Assembly (NCBI GenBank): GCA_944474755.1
Contig: OX104123.1
Location: forward strand, 66,023,898-66,087,897
DNA: 64,000 nucleotides
Origin: Limnoperna fortunei
Taxonomy: Eukaryota > Mollusca > Bivalvia > Mytilida > Modiolidae
Reading direction: 5' to 3'
The stretch's first letter is position 1. Each line of letters opens with the position of its first letter. The notes beneath the pieces are model-generated. The model ran no database searches and had not been told where the DNA came from. It saw only the letters and a list, made by a program, of their open reading frames with translations. Both the position numbers and the translations under genes were made by a program. Shown here in pieces: positions 34,188-44,398 of the stretch.

Positions 34188-35564
34188 ATGGCTTCCGAAA
34201 CACCCCCTTTAACACAAAAAGGTCCAAAAAAAAGAAAAAATGATTTCCCTCTCGAAGATTTGGTTGTAGAAGAAAGTTGGCCTAAATTTATTGTATTATC
34301 TAGTAAAGACCCAACTAAACCTTTGGCAAAAGTATCTCCATTCATCATTGAAAAATCTATCAAGGGTTGTGCAGGAGACGTTAAAAACGTCACCAAAATG
34401 AAGTCCGGTTCCCTGCTAATAGAATGCAGTAGAAAACACCAATCGCTGAATTTACTCAAACTTTCCAAAATTGTAGATTTAGATATAACTAGCTCACCCC
34501 ACAGAACGTTAAACTCGAGTCAAGGGATTATTCGCTATCGAGGTGAAGATCTCTCGGAATTATCAGATGATGAAATCTGTTTAGAACTAGAGCCTCAGGG
34601 TGTAACAAAAGTGAAAAGATTTATTGCTAACAGACAGGGTGTTCAGGTAAAACTGAACACCTTTCTGTTGAATTTCAATTCACCCACTGTCCCCGAGTCA
34701 ATCAAGATTGGTCTCTACAAAATTAAAGTCAGCGCATACATATCCAACCCGGTGCGCTGCTTTAAGTGTCAAAAGTTCGGTCATGGAAAGGGACAATGCA
34801 GAGGTCACCTGGTTTGTTTTAAATGTGCAGAAGAAGGACATGAGGGCTTTACCTGCACTAAAACTCCAAAGTGCGCCAATTGCGGTGAAGCCCACATGTC
34901 CTCATCCAAGGATTGTCAACATTTTAAAAAAGAAAAAGAAATACAAAAATTAAAAACTGAAAAGACCATCTCATACCCTGAGGCTCGTCGTCTGTATAAT
35001 ACCATGAATAATCCCTCGTCTCCTGCATCAACGTCATACGCCAGTGTGGCCAAACGCGTTCTCACTTCAGTTGAAACGCAGACAATCATCACCTGGCCTA
35101 TTGACAAACAGGAACCTTCAAAATTACCAGTTACAATAACAGACAAAATCATTAAATCTTCACGAAAATCTTCATCTTCTCAAACTGCTACGTCTTCACC
35201 ACCCCCTCAAACTGCTACGTCTTCAGCACCATCTCAATCTGCTACGTCTTCAGCACCATCTCAATCCTCAACCAAATCTTCAAGCAGCCCCCAAAAAAAT
35301 TCAAAAAATACCAACTCCAATTTAAATTCTTCTAACTCAAATAAAAAATCAAATCAAAAAGGAGATCGAACTCCAAAACTGCTGCGGGATCCCATCAAGG
35401 TCCACAACAGGTTTGGAAGTCTAGATAATCTAGACACTACTATCTGGGGCGATCCCATGGATACATTACCCCCAGATACTGGATCTAAAAGTAGATCCCC
35501 CAGCAGAAACCGGCGGAATAGCCCCAAAAAACCTGTCAACTATTCCCCTATTCGCAGACCATAA
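34188..35564 (+). CDS. LINE C ORF1 protein (458 aa), intact
   Basis: The start at 34188 (MASETPPLTQKG) was chosen because it aligns with the other copies; the frame is open upstream without conserved sequence. Residues about 11-18 include PKKRKND, an NLS-like stretch. The middle (about residues 100-180) resembles the region preceding the knuckles in Jockey/I-type ORF1 proteins. Three zinc knuckles follow near residues 185-242 (CFKCQKFGHGKGQC; CFKCAEEGHEGFTC; CANCGEAHMSSSKDC), then a Ser/Thr/Gln-rich stretch made of a repeated QTATSSAPS unit and a basic C-terminus. It should bind element RNA. It ends in TAA overlapping the ORF2 ATG. Confidence 0.9.
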   Translation: MASETPPLTQKGPKKRKNDFPLEDLVVEESWPKFIVLSSKDPTKPLAKVSPFIIEKSIKGCAGDVKNVTKMKSGSLLIECSRKHQSLNLLKLSKIVDLDITSSPHRTLNSSQGIIRYRGEDLSELSDDEICLELEPQGVTKVKRFIANRQGVQVKLNTFLLNFNSPTVPESIKIGLYKIKVSAYISNPVRCFKCQKFGHGKGQCRGHLVCFKCAEEGHEGFTCTKTPKCANCGEAHMSSSKDCQHFKKEKEIQKLKTEKTISYPEARRLYNTMNNPSSPASTSYASVAKRVLTSVETQTIITWPIDKQEPSKLPVTITDKIIKSSRKSSSSQTATSSPPPQTATSSAPSQSATSSAPSQSSTKSSSSPQKNSKNTNSNLNSSNSNKKSNQKGDRTPKLLRDPIKVHNRFGSLDNLDTTIWGDPMDTLPPDTGSKSRSPSRNRRNSPKKPVNYSPIRRP

Positions 35565-38500
35565 TGGGTACAATAATACAATGGAATTGTCGAGGTCTTA
35601 AGATTAATTTTCTTGAGATTACATTATTAGTTCAAGCCTTTCTTCCTGTTGCATTTTGCCTCCAAGAATCCCACCTAAAACGAAGTGATAACATATCTTT
35701 AAAAAACTACTCTATATACAGCACATATGTAGATGAGAATGATAGAGCTGCTGGCGGCTCTACCATTCTTGTAAAAGATCAAGTTCTACATAGCCCTGTA
35801 GACCTCAACACTGATCTTCAGGCGATTGCTGTTAGAATATCTTTAGACAAAACAATTACTTTATGCTCTCTGTATATCCCTCCGAATTCTTCATTAAATT
35901 TAAATCAGTTGAAACATCTTACTGATCAGCTTCCGGTCCCTTATATATTACTTGGGGACTTCAACGGACACAACCCTTTATGGGGCAGCAACACAATAAA
36001 CGATAAAGGTAAAATTATCGAAGGCTTAATGAATCAGGAGGATCTGTGTATTTTTAATGATGGAACCAATACATATTTACATCCTGGGAATGGATCATAT
36101 TCGGCTATTGATCTTACAATAGCAGATCCTTCTCTGTTGCCCGATTTCTCATGGAAAGTCCATGACGATCTCTGTGGCAGTGATCACTTTCCTATTATCT
36201 TGGAATCTTTACACTCTTCAAACACCGAAAGAATCGCTCGGTATAAATTTGGCAAGGCCAATTGGCCTCTATTTGAACAACTCTGTATAGAGCGACTTAA
36301 CTCGGACGTTTTTGAAGCTGTTTCTGATCCGATTTTAAAATTCAATGAAACACTTATTTCAATTGCTGATGAAACAATTCCTAAGACCTCGACAAATCCA
36401 AAACATCCTAGTAAACCATGGTTCGATGACAGCTGTGAGGACGCTATTAAAGACCGGAAAAAGGCCGAACGACGCTTTAATAAACATCCAACTCAAAATA
36501 ATCTTAACCATTTCCGAATTTTTCGAGCGAAAGCTCGCAGGGTAACGAAACAAAGACGACGCACCTCTTGGCGTAACTTTGTTTCTAAACTAAATAACCA
36601 TACCCCTATGAATAAAATTTGGAACATGATTCGTAAAATTAAAGGTAAAAACAGTAAAGCAAATGTCCATCATTTAAAGGATGGACAAGACTTGTTAACA
36701 TCAGAGTAAGATATATCTAACAAATTGGCCGAAACATTTGCAAAACACTCGTCCGCTGGAAATTATCATCCGGATTTTCAGCGTATCAAAACTCAAAAAG
36801 AAAAATCAAAACTTAATTTCCAGTCAAAAAATTTGGAAGATTACAATACACCTTTTTCTTTGGAAGAGCTAAAAACTTCTTTGAACAAATCTCACGACAC
36901 AGCATGTGGTCCAGATGACATCCATTACCAACTTCTCAAACATCTGCCACAATCTTCTCTCCAATGCCTTCTGAATCTTCTTAACAACATTTGGGAAACG
37001 GGTGACTTACCATCTATATGGAAAATGGCCACTGTTGTGCCTATTCCAAAGCCAGGAAAAGATCACTCGGAAGCGTCCAACTATCGGCCTATAGCACTCA
37101 CAAGCTGTCTTTGTAAAACCCTGGAAAGGATGATCAATGATCGCCTTGTCTGGTTTTTAGAATCCAACAATCTACTTTCTAATATTCAGTGTGGTTTTAG
37201 ACAAGGGCGAAGTACCCTAGATCATCTTGTACGTTTCGAAACGTATATTCGAAACGCCTTTGCAAAAAATGATTTAGAAAAAGCGTATGACACAACATGG
37301 AAATATGGTATTTTAAAAGATCTTTTTGATATGGGGTTGAAAGGTAGACTTCCTACCTTTATTTCAAACTTTTTATCTGACAGAGAATTTAAAGTTAGGG
37401 TCAATTCTACTTTATCTGACCCTTTTGAACAGGAAATGGGTGTTCCTCAGGGAAGCATCCTTTCTGTCACTTTATTTAGTATCAAAATTAATAGCCTTGC
37501 TCAGGTTTTGAAAGATAATATGGATGGTTCTCTTTATGTTGACGACTTCCTCATATGTTACCGAGGAAAAAACATGAATAATATTGAACGTCAACTGCAG
37601 TTATGCTTAAATAGAATAGAGAAATGGGCAATGGAGAATGGTTTTAAATTCTCCACTGCAAAAACCGTTGGGATGCATTTTTGTAATAAACGAAAGATGC
37701 ATCCTGACCCCGAATTAAAATTATATAATAATCCTATCAAAATTGTAAAAGAAACTACTTTTCTTGGTCTCATATTTGATTCTAGGCTAACCTTTCTACC
37801 CCATATCAAAATGTTAAAAAATAAATGCCTTAAAGCATTAGATATTTTAAAAGTCGTATCCAGTACCGACTGGGGTGCTGAGTGCGATGTTTTACTTAAT
37901 CTATATAGATCGCTGGTTCGATCTAAATTGGATTACGGTTGCTTTATTTATGGTTCTGCTCGCAAGTCATATGTCAAAATCCTTGATACTATACACCATC
38001 AAGGATTGCGACTATGCCTTGGAGCTTTCAGAACCACACCTGTTGAGAGTTTATATGTAGAAGCAGGCGAGCCTTCTTTGTATCAAAGAAGAATAAAGCT
38101 TGCTTTGCAATATGCAACCAAATTAAAGGCATATCCTGGCAACCCTGCCCACGACTGTGTTTTCAAACCTCTATATCAAAACATTTTCGAAAAACATCCA
38201 AACAAAATTCAACCTTTTGGCCTCCGAATTAAATCTCATTTGGAAAATTCTGGTATAAATTTAGATGAAATTGCTGCAATCGAAATTCCGCATAATCCCC
38301 CGTGGTTAAACCCCAAACCGATATTTATTTATGATCTAAGAAAACATAAAAAGTCCGACACAAACCATTTAATAATACAACAACATTATGCAGAAATTAA
38401 ATCTTGTTACCCTGACCATAGTACTATTTACACAGACGGGTCAAAAGACGGTGATAAAGTCGCCTCGGCCGCTGTCTTCGGAGAGCGTGTTGAAACTCGC

Positions 38501-39205
38501 CGCCTTCCGTCTGCCGCATCTGTATTTACAGCAGAGGCGCAAGCTATTCTTCTTGCGATGAAAATAGTTGCTTCGTCAGACGAATGCAAATTTATTGTCT
38601 GCTCCGATTCCCTGTCTTGTCTACTGGCTATTGAAAATTTCAAAATTAAAAATCCTTACATTTTAAAAATTATTCAAATCTACAAATCTCTTGTTGCTTT
38701 GGGAAAAGAGGTTATCTTCTTCTGGATTCCCAGTCATGTCGGAATCCGTGGAAACACAGTCGTGGATCAGGAGGCTAAAAATGCTCTAAAGAATAATGTC
38801 ATTAAATGTAATATTCCTTTTACTGATTTTAAACCGTTGATTTTTAAATATATTTCTAGTTTGTGGCAGAGTGGTTGGGATCTCCAAGTTCATAATAAAC
38901 TTCATGAGATCCAGCCACTACTGCACACAAATATTTTTAAATGTTTTAGAGGTCGAAGAGACCAAGTTGTTTTAACAAGATGTCGTCTTGGTCATACCAG
39001 GACGACACATAGTTATATTTTAAACAATGAGCCACGACCCGAATGTCCATACACCATTAAGCATGTCTTGATGGACTGTGTGGACGTGGCCCACATTCGG
39101 GAACGTTTCTATAGTGTAGATACATATTTTAATTTATATAAAACTGTCGCAGGCGACACAATTTTAAAGTTTTTAAAAGAAATTAATTTATTTAATAAAA
39201 TTTAA
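35564..39205 (+). pseudogene. LINE C ORF2, interrupted
   Basis: The endonuclease part is open to a TAA at 36707-36709, where other copies have TCA. The frame then continues from 36725 to 39205. Two in-frame deletions damage it: 24 bp near 37270 remove the hydrophobic residues before RT motif A (FFDLEKAYD becomes DLEKAYD), and 15 bp near 39046 remove the VPC of the CVPC zinc pair. YVDD and all RNase H motifs are intact. Confidence 0.92.
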
Positions 39206-39394
39206 TTTCACTACTAAGTGTGATGCTTCATATTTTATTTTTATCTGTATATACTCTCATATTATTGTATGAGATTACGTTTTAGTATAAAAGGGGAGGC
39301 ATGACATACTAATAAGTTAAAATCTACAATTTTCACGTCCTGAATATAGCTGAAATATTGCTTGCTGGACGTTAAACAACAACCAATCAATCAA

Positions 39395-40325
39395 CCAAAT
39401 TGTTTGCCATTTGATGTGCTAGTGAAGTATTGGGTTTGTTGTATGTGATCATATGTCATACAACGACCGGCTCCGTGCGGGATCTGGGTGGCTAAAAGAA
39501 TAGACCTGGGTCGCGCTAGCTTGTCGTAAAAGGCGACTAAATAGCGCCCAGTACCCTGACCGGCGTGTCAGGTCGGTTTGCCTAAAGCCCGACTGGGATG
39601 TGTGCCCCAGGTGGTTGAATGGGGTACACCTGGCAAGCTGGGGTTGTCAGGGCATAATACGGAAAACCTGACCGCAAACCATATTAGTGCACTTGTGTAT
39701 TAGTGCACCGTGTTGGGAAAAATGCCACGTTCCTCGCACGTTAAAGAACGCTGCTGTAGTATTCGCTATGAGTAGGGATTTCGATCTCGTTACAGGAGGC
39801 TAAATTGCCCGACCCTATCCATCCTCCCATTTGCCAGTGGCAATCTAAAATCCGTTACCCCTATTTTTCCTTGTGTCCCATCCCATTTTCATTCATCATC
39901 ATTTCATGTTCATTTTAACATCCATTTCATGTTCATCGCTTGAATATAGCTGAAATATTGCTGCTCGGGCGTTAAACACCATTAATCAATCAATCAATCA
40001 TACAACGACCGTCACCCCAGATGCAACATTGCCCCATTTGGCTTCTACGTGACGACATATCTGCTCTGACTAACTGATCTTTTGAACTTTTGGGTCGGAG
40101 CTCTCCGCGACGCTGCGTAGTATTAGCCTCCGTAGAACAGATGCATTTAACTCGCAGAGCTTGGCTGAAATGAATACTTTTGCTGCATTGTTTAGGATGA
40201 CAGCTGTTTGGTGAGAAGTACTGATGTTTATCTGTGGGTTTACAGTTTATATATATATTGCATATGGTAATTAATTCAATTATATAATGCTGATAAAGGT
40301 TATCACGGTATTTCATTGTCTTCAT
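39395..40325 (-). pseudogene. Penelope-like element: RT C-terminal part, split by a SINE
   Basis: The minus strand at 40270-40080 encodes YINCKPTDKHQYFSPNSCHP and IHFSQALRVKCICSTE, the hallmark region after the RT palm of Penelope-like elements (TDxHxYL...SxHP...SxPxxQxxRxxRICS). The ORF then enters the SINE (39470-39998) and resumes at 39469-39395 before LINE C. The upstream RT palm is absent, so the element is truncated. Together with 33109-33297 it forms one relic. Confidence 0.72.
39470..39998 (+). mobile_element. SINE-like element, second full copy
   Basis: Same family as 10408: head CTCCGTGCGGGATCTGGG, tail GAATATAGCTGAAATATTGC, GGGCGTTAAACACC, ending ATTAATCAATCAATCAATCA. Target duplication CATACAACGACCG at 39457-39469 and 39999-40011. 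It carries a small internal duplication (TTAGTGCAC twice near 39685-39710). Confidence 0.9.
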
Positions 40326-40878
40326 TACCTGTTCAAAAAAACTGTATGTTAATCCCTTTCCTTATTTTACCATTGTAAATGAGGGGTCTTATGACGATGA
40401 TTTTGAGATTAATCTCCATTTATAAACAAGTAGTCATGATTAAATACGTTTCGTATGGCGTTTCATCATTGTCAAAAGGGGGGGGTATTTTTAATTCAAG
40501 GATTCACAACTTGTTTCATACAGTTTTGTAATCTTGACAACCAATCGGAGTTCTAGTCATCATTCATGTGTGTACTCTTCACGCATACAAAATAAAAATT
40601 ACACTTTCATTACCTGAGTAGCATTAACGAGCTTCGTTATGGAAAAAGGCAAAAGGATTGATTGATTGTTGTTTTACGTCAAGCACGAAATATTTCAGCT
40701 ATATTCAGGACGTGATAATAAGAAACAATTAACATAAAAAAGAGTATGGTGGAATGCAGAAGTGTCCTTATTCGTAAAATTAATACCGATATGATTATTC
40801 ATCACCTCAGACTCCAAGGGGTATTATCAGAGAGACGCAAAATGGAATTTACCAACCTGACAGCAAAAAGACGGATGT
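40326..40878. other. Intergenic with a LINE-tail relic
   Basis: About 40653-40745 (minus strand) is a decayed LINE tail: ATTGATTGATTG, ACGTCAAGCACGAAATATTTCAGC, ATTCAGGACGTG. The remainder shows nothing recognisable apart from a G run near 40480. Confidence 0.55.
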
Positions 40879-40879
40879 A

Positions 40880-41415
40880 TGCTTCCGTTAGAAGATAATT
40901 GGTACGTAGTCGCAAATGAATATAAGAATGATGTGTTCATACACATTAGAAAGTATCTCGAAAGGGGATAGAACTAAACATGGAGTTAAAATCACTCTGT
41001 CGAGGTGGCTTATACTTGAAATAAAACAAGACGAGATCGACAGCATGTCCCATGACGGCCTAATAATGAACTGGACGGTGATGAAGAGAAATTATTCCAT
41101 TTAGGTGGTGGGGTGTATGTGACCATAATCGCAAATTTTCCCACAGTAGACATGAGACATGTCTGGAAACCCTCAGACTCACAAAAAGGAGTCTCTGTAA
41201 ATCAGCTTAAATAGGAAAAACGAAAAAATGTAATGGATTTCATTAGAGATTTCGTCCCACAACTTAATTCATCATTAATATGTGAATACAAACGTCATGC
41301 ACAGGCCGATCTATTGGAATGTAATGAGTGTACACCATTTCAAGAGAAAGAAGAAGGAAATCTAGAACTCATGAAATCCTTTTGGGCTTCAACGACAGAC
41401 GATGACACTAATTGA
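40880..41415 (+). pseudogene. PC4/Sub1-like tandem domain, copy 2 (broken)
   Basis: Paralogue of 30560. Domain 1 reads WYVVANEYKNDVFIHIRKY, then HGVKITLSRWLILEIKQDEID in another frame, better preserved than in copy 1. Domain 2 reads LFHLGGGVYVTIIANFPTVD and QKGVSVNQLK. The same codon as in copy 1 is a stop (TAG near 41212). The end, KSFWASTTDDDTN, stops at 41413-41415. PC4 proteins bind single-stranded DNA and act in Pol II transcription; here function is unlikely. Gypsy-1 begins 13 bp further on. Confidence 0.5.
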
Positions 41416-41428
41416 TGTGAAAATATAT

Positions 41429-42783
41429 TGTAACGAATTTCTCATGGAGTGTCTCCGTTATCAGACATGAATAAGTTCTTATGATTGAAACCTCGTAGTT
41501 TTCTTAAATATTATGCCTTTTTATAATTTTTATTATTGTCAAATAGACCACGTAAAGATAAAACGTCACTTATTGAAAACCTACCAGGTATTATGTTGAA
41601 AACTTCAAATGACGTCAGTAACAAATGTACACTATTTAAGTCCAACGAATATTGTTTGATACAGAAATATGAGTTTATTTGTTATAACTTGACTTGTCTA
41701 TCGAATGTTTATTATAATGTATGAATATTTTGTCATTTTGCTTACCTTTTAGCTATGCGGATAGCCCTGGTCAAGCGCCATCTTGTGTCTATTTGCTTAC
41801 TGCCGTAAATCAGTCTAGATGTCGTATAGCGTTTAATACGTCAAATTTAAGTCTTTTAAGTATCCGGTGACGTCATAATCAAAATTAAGTCACCCGATAG
41901 TATAAATAGAGCGAGATTTGAGTCTTAGTTCAGTCGTGATTTGACTCCCGAATCGTTCACTTGAACGTCAAACGTCCTTCGAGACTCAGCTAAGACCTTT
42001 TCATAGCGACATCATAAATTCAAGGTCAATATTTATTCGAGTTGATAAATTCAGTGTTTAAACGCAAAGTGACTCAAGTTACAATATTTCAATTATGTCG
42101 AGACTCAAGCAGTTCTAAGGCGCAACGACCATATAAGGAAATAACAAACTATAAAAAAAATATTTGCGTCTCATTTGTTCCGATTTTATGAGTCTTCTTT
42201 CAACACTAAGTCACTTCATTACTTATTAATTTGTGTTAAGAGTTTACAAACAAGACTCAACGAGCTCGTGCACTATACGAACAAGACACTAAACAACTTA
42301 CATTACGAACAAGACACAACAGAAAATCACATATAATTATTATTGGGTATTTTAACTTAAATATTCGAATGCGTACTTGACCAGAGCTATCCGCGCAATA
42401 ATGTGTTGAATGAGTCTGAATAATAATAATATAAAATGAGTCTTACTATGTATTAAACTCAAAGTTGTTAAGTCTCAATAAACAATAACATCCTTACAAG
42501 ATATTGTAATCCTTGTTAAAAATCTTCTTGACAACGCACATACTTAACTATAATACAGTAACACAATAGATTCTCGAGTCTCAAATTTATATTGAGCCAA
42601 GACTACGAAGTCTCAAGTCACATGTCAAATATTTGTCTTGTGTCGCAAAATAAGGAACTTAAGTAGTTCCTCAAAGAACACATATCCAAAACTAGTGGTC
42701 TCGGAGTCAAGGAGTGTCGGTTGCCATTTCGTGTCCTAAGGTAAAACTTACTTAAAAATAATTAGCGGGGTAGGTTCGCTACA
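41429..42783 (+). repeat. Gypsy-1 5' LTR
   Basis: TG...CA ends. It contains a core promoter, two perfect CRE palindromes, a polyadenylation signal AATAAA (42477-42482) and eleven GAGTC/GACTC pentamers between 41914 and 42715. Nearly identical to 62200-63553. Confidence 0.95.
41868..41935 (+). promoter_or_regulatory. Gypsy-1 LTR core promoter (CRE, TATA, initiator)
   Basis: CRE TGACGTCA at 41868-41875, TATAAATA at 41901-41908 and an initiator-like TCAGTC at 41930-41935, 29 bp after the TATA start. A second CRE is at 41610-41617. The same set is at 62639, 62672 and 62381 in the 3' LTR. The spacing fits a cAMP/stress-responsive Pol II promoter; this is a motif-based inference. Confidence 0.65.
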
Positions 42784-42784
42784 T

Positions 42785-42802
42785 TGGTGGCCAGTGTGGG
42801 GA
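42785..42802 (+). promoter_or_regulatory. Gypsy-1 primer-binding site
   Basis: TGGTGGCCAGTGTGGGGA begins one base after the LTR; the initial TGG would pair with a tRNA CCA end. Gypsy-2 has TGGTGGCAGCTGTGG at the same place. The pattern is close to Leu-type primer sites of other Gypsy elements, but the tRNA is not established. Confidence 0.6.
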
Positions 42803-42841
42803 TCCCTGTCATTTCAAAGGGATCTCCACGAACTTAATTTT

Positions 42842-42849
42842 AAGTAAGT
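42842..42849 (+). promoter_or_regulatory. Splice-donor-like site in the Gypsy-1 leader
   Basis: AA|GTAAGT with the GT at 42844-42845, nine bases before the gag ATG. It matches the U1 consensus from position -2 to +6. Paired with the acceptor-like TTGTAG at 48256-48261 it would remove gag-pol and make the ORF3 ATG the first AUG of the spliced RNA. Splicing is inferred. Confidence 0.55.
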
Positions 42850-42858
42850 CAAAACAAA

Positions 42859-44367
42859 ATGTCGAGTTCTCGTGTGTCAAGGCAACCGAGTTTTGTGATG
42901 TTAGAACAGACTGAAAGTGAAGGTACATCATCATTGGAATCGGGAGTCGATCCACGACTCCCCGCATCGAGGTCGATGGACTTAAACTCTACGAAATCGA
43001 GTCATTTAGATCTAACACCATCAGGTGAAGTCCAGATGCGGGTAAAAACATCTGTTTCCCGACGAGAAACGAGTCGTGACATTGATAATTTGCAAAACAC
43101 AAATACGGAAAACTTAAATTTACAAAAGCGCGAAAAACTGAAACGGGAACTAAGTGAACTCAGGGAGACTGAAAGACGAATTATTGGTTTATTGGAGAGT
43201 CATAATGACGATGAAATTCGTTTTGAGAATTTCAGGCTATCCCATGAAGGGGGAGACAATCATCTAAATGATGGAGTGTTGCCAGATCTCCGCGGTCAGA
43301 GTGATCAGTGCTATGGGCCCAGCACTAACTCTTCATGGAAGGCACCACCAACTTTACGTGATGAGGTGTGCGGACCTGTCCGAATGGACAGAAACGGGTG
43401 TGTAGACACCATGACTCCTCCCGATCGAAGGTACACAAATGTGGGGTGTGGTAAACGTGAAATGGAAAACTCCCGAGTAAAACTTACAAAGACTGACGAC
43501 TCGTACTCGTGCAACCAGTTAGTCTCGAATGGGTCAAGTTCATTGTCTCAATTTAAGCCTAAGAAACCACCAACTTTTGACGGTTCAAACAGTTGGCAAG
43601 ATTTTCTCGTTCAATTCGAAATGGTGTCCACTGTCAATAGGTGGGATGAATACACCAAAGCTTACGAAATTGCCACAAGTTTAAGGGGTGTGGCACAGGG
43701 TGTTGTTACGGAAATTGAGCCGGCAAAAAGGTTTGATTATGATTATTTAGTTTTGGCTCTGACTTCGCGGTTCGAGCCCGTAAATCAGCAAAACATGTAT
43801 AAAGCACAATTGAATTCCTTATACAGAAAACCGGGACAGGCATTACCTGAAATGGCACAAGAGATACGACGTATTACTAGGCTTGCATATCCGTCAGCTC
43901 CTATAGATATACGAAATCAACTTGCAAAGGACTGCTTTATAAGAGCGATTAACGACTCTAAACTTCAACTCTCGATCTTCCAGCGAGAGCCGAAGTCCAT
44001 AGACGACTGCGTTCGTTTCGGTGTAGAATATGAGTCTTTCATTGTCGATCAAAAAAGACTTCAAAGTGGGAAACAAGGACTGCGCATGATAAATGCAAAT
44101 GATCAAAATGAAGATGAAATTCATGTTCGGCTAGCAAAAATTAGTGATCAAATAGAAAAACTTAATAATCAGTCACATAAAATTTCAAAAGTTATTACGT
44201 GTTTTTACTGTGGCAATAAGGGTCACATTAAGAAAGAATGTCGAAAATTCGAGTGGGATAAGAAACACAATTGTGTCAAGTACAAACAAGCGGACAAGCA
44301 AAATACAAACCCCCCACAACAGACTCAAATGGTTGAGTCGAATTCAACCCGACATCAGGGAAACTAA
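42859..44367 (+). CDS. gag: Gypsy-1 Gag polyprotein (502 aa)
   Basis: The first ATG after the leader is at 42859 (MSSSRVSRQP). Residues about 90-120 form a charged, Leu-rich probable coiled coil (REKLKRELSELRETERRI). Residues about 235-400 are the capsid-like region (PPTFDGSNSWQDFLVQF, LRGVAQG, LPEMAQEIRRITRLAYPSAP). The CCHC knuckle CFYCGNKGHIKKEC is near residues 448-461, before a Gln/Asn-rich end. It should form the particle and package RNA. The stop TAA (44365) directly follows a -1 frameshift heptamer, so a fraction of ribosomes would continue into protease. Confidence 0.92.
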   Translation: MSSSRVSRQPSFVMLEQTESEGTSSLESGVDPRLPASRSMDLNSTKSSHLDLTPSGEVQMRVKTSVSRRETSRDIDNLQNTNTENLNLQKREKLKRELSELRETERRIIGLLESHNDDEIRFENFRLSHEGGDNHLNDGVLPDLRGQSDQCYGPSTNSSWKAPPTLRDEVCGPVRMDRNGCVDTMTPPDRRYTNVGCGKREMENSRVKLTKTDDSYSCNQLVSNGSSSLSQFKPKKPPTFDGSNSWQDFLVQFEMVSTVNRWDEYTKAYEIATSLRGVAQGVVTEIEPAKRFDYDYLVLALTSRFEPVNQQNMYKAQLNSLYRKPGQALPEMAQEIRRITRLAYPSAPIDIRNQLAKDCFIRAINDSKLQLSIFQREPKSIDDCVRFGVEYESFIVDQKRLQSGKQGLRMINANDQNEDEIHVRLAKISDQIEKLNNQSHKISKVITCFYCGNKGHIKKECRKFEWDKKHNCVKYKQADKQNTNPPQQTQMVESNSTRHQGN

Positions 44368-44398
44368 TAAAAGCTGGAGACGAGGACCGGTCACCAGC
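44358..44398 (+). promoter_or_regulatory. Gag-pro -1 ribosomal frameshift signal
   Basis: The heptamer G GGA AAC (44358-44364) is in the gag phase (codons GGA AAC then stop). After an 8-nt spacer comes a hairpin: GCTGG (44373-44377) with CCAGC (44394-44398), one A-A mismatch, GAC (44379-44381) with GTC (44390-44392), 8-nt loop. The -1 frame is open from 44337 through the protease. Heptamer, spacing and structure all fit the canonical design. Confidence 0.85.

Larger units (their letters stand above)
33298..39394 (+). mobile_element. LINE copy C, full length with target duplication
   Basis: 5' end CCCCGTGTGGG (33299), 3' hairpin tail (arms 39336-39340 and 39367-39371) and TCAA repeats. Target duplication CCAAATTGTTTG at 33286-33297 and 39395-39406. 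About 890 bp of 5' UTR, intact ORF1, and ORF2 with a stop and two deletions. It inserted into the Penelope-like relic. Confidence 0.95.

Noticed and set aside
41536..41724. 62-codon ORF inside the Gypsy-1 LTR (also at 62307)
   Set aside because: No similarity to a known protein; it is duplicated because the LTRs are, and it lies upstream of the TATA box.
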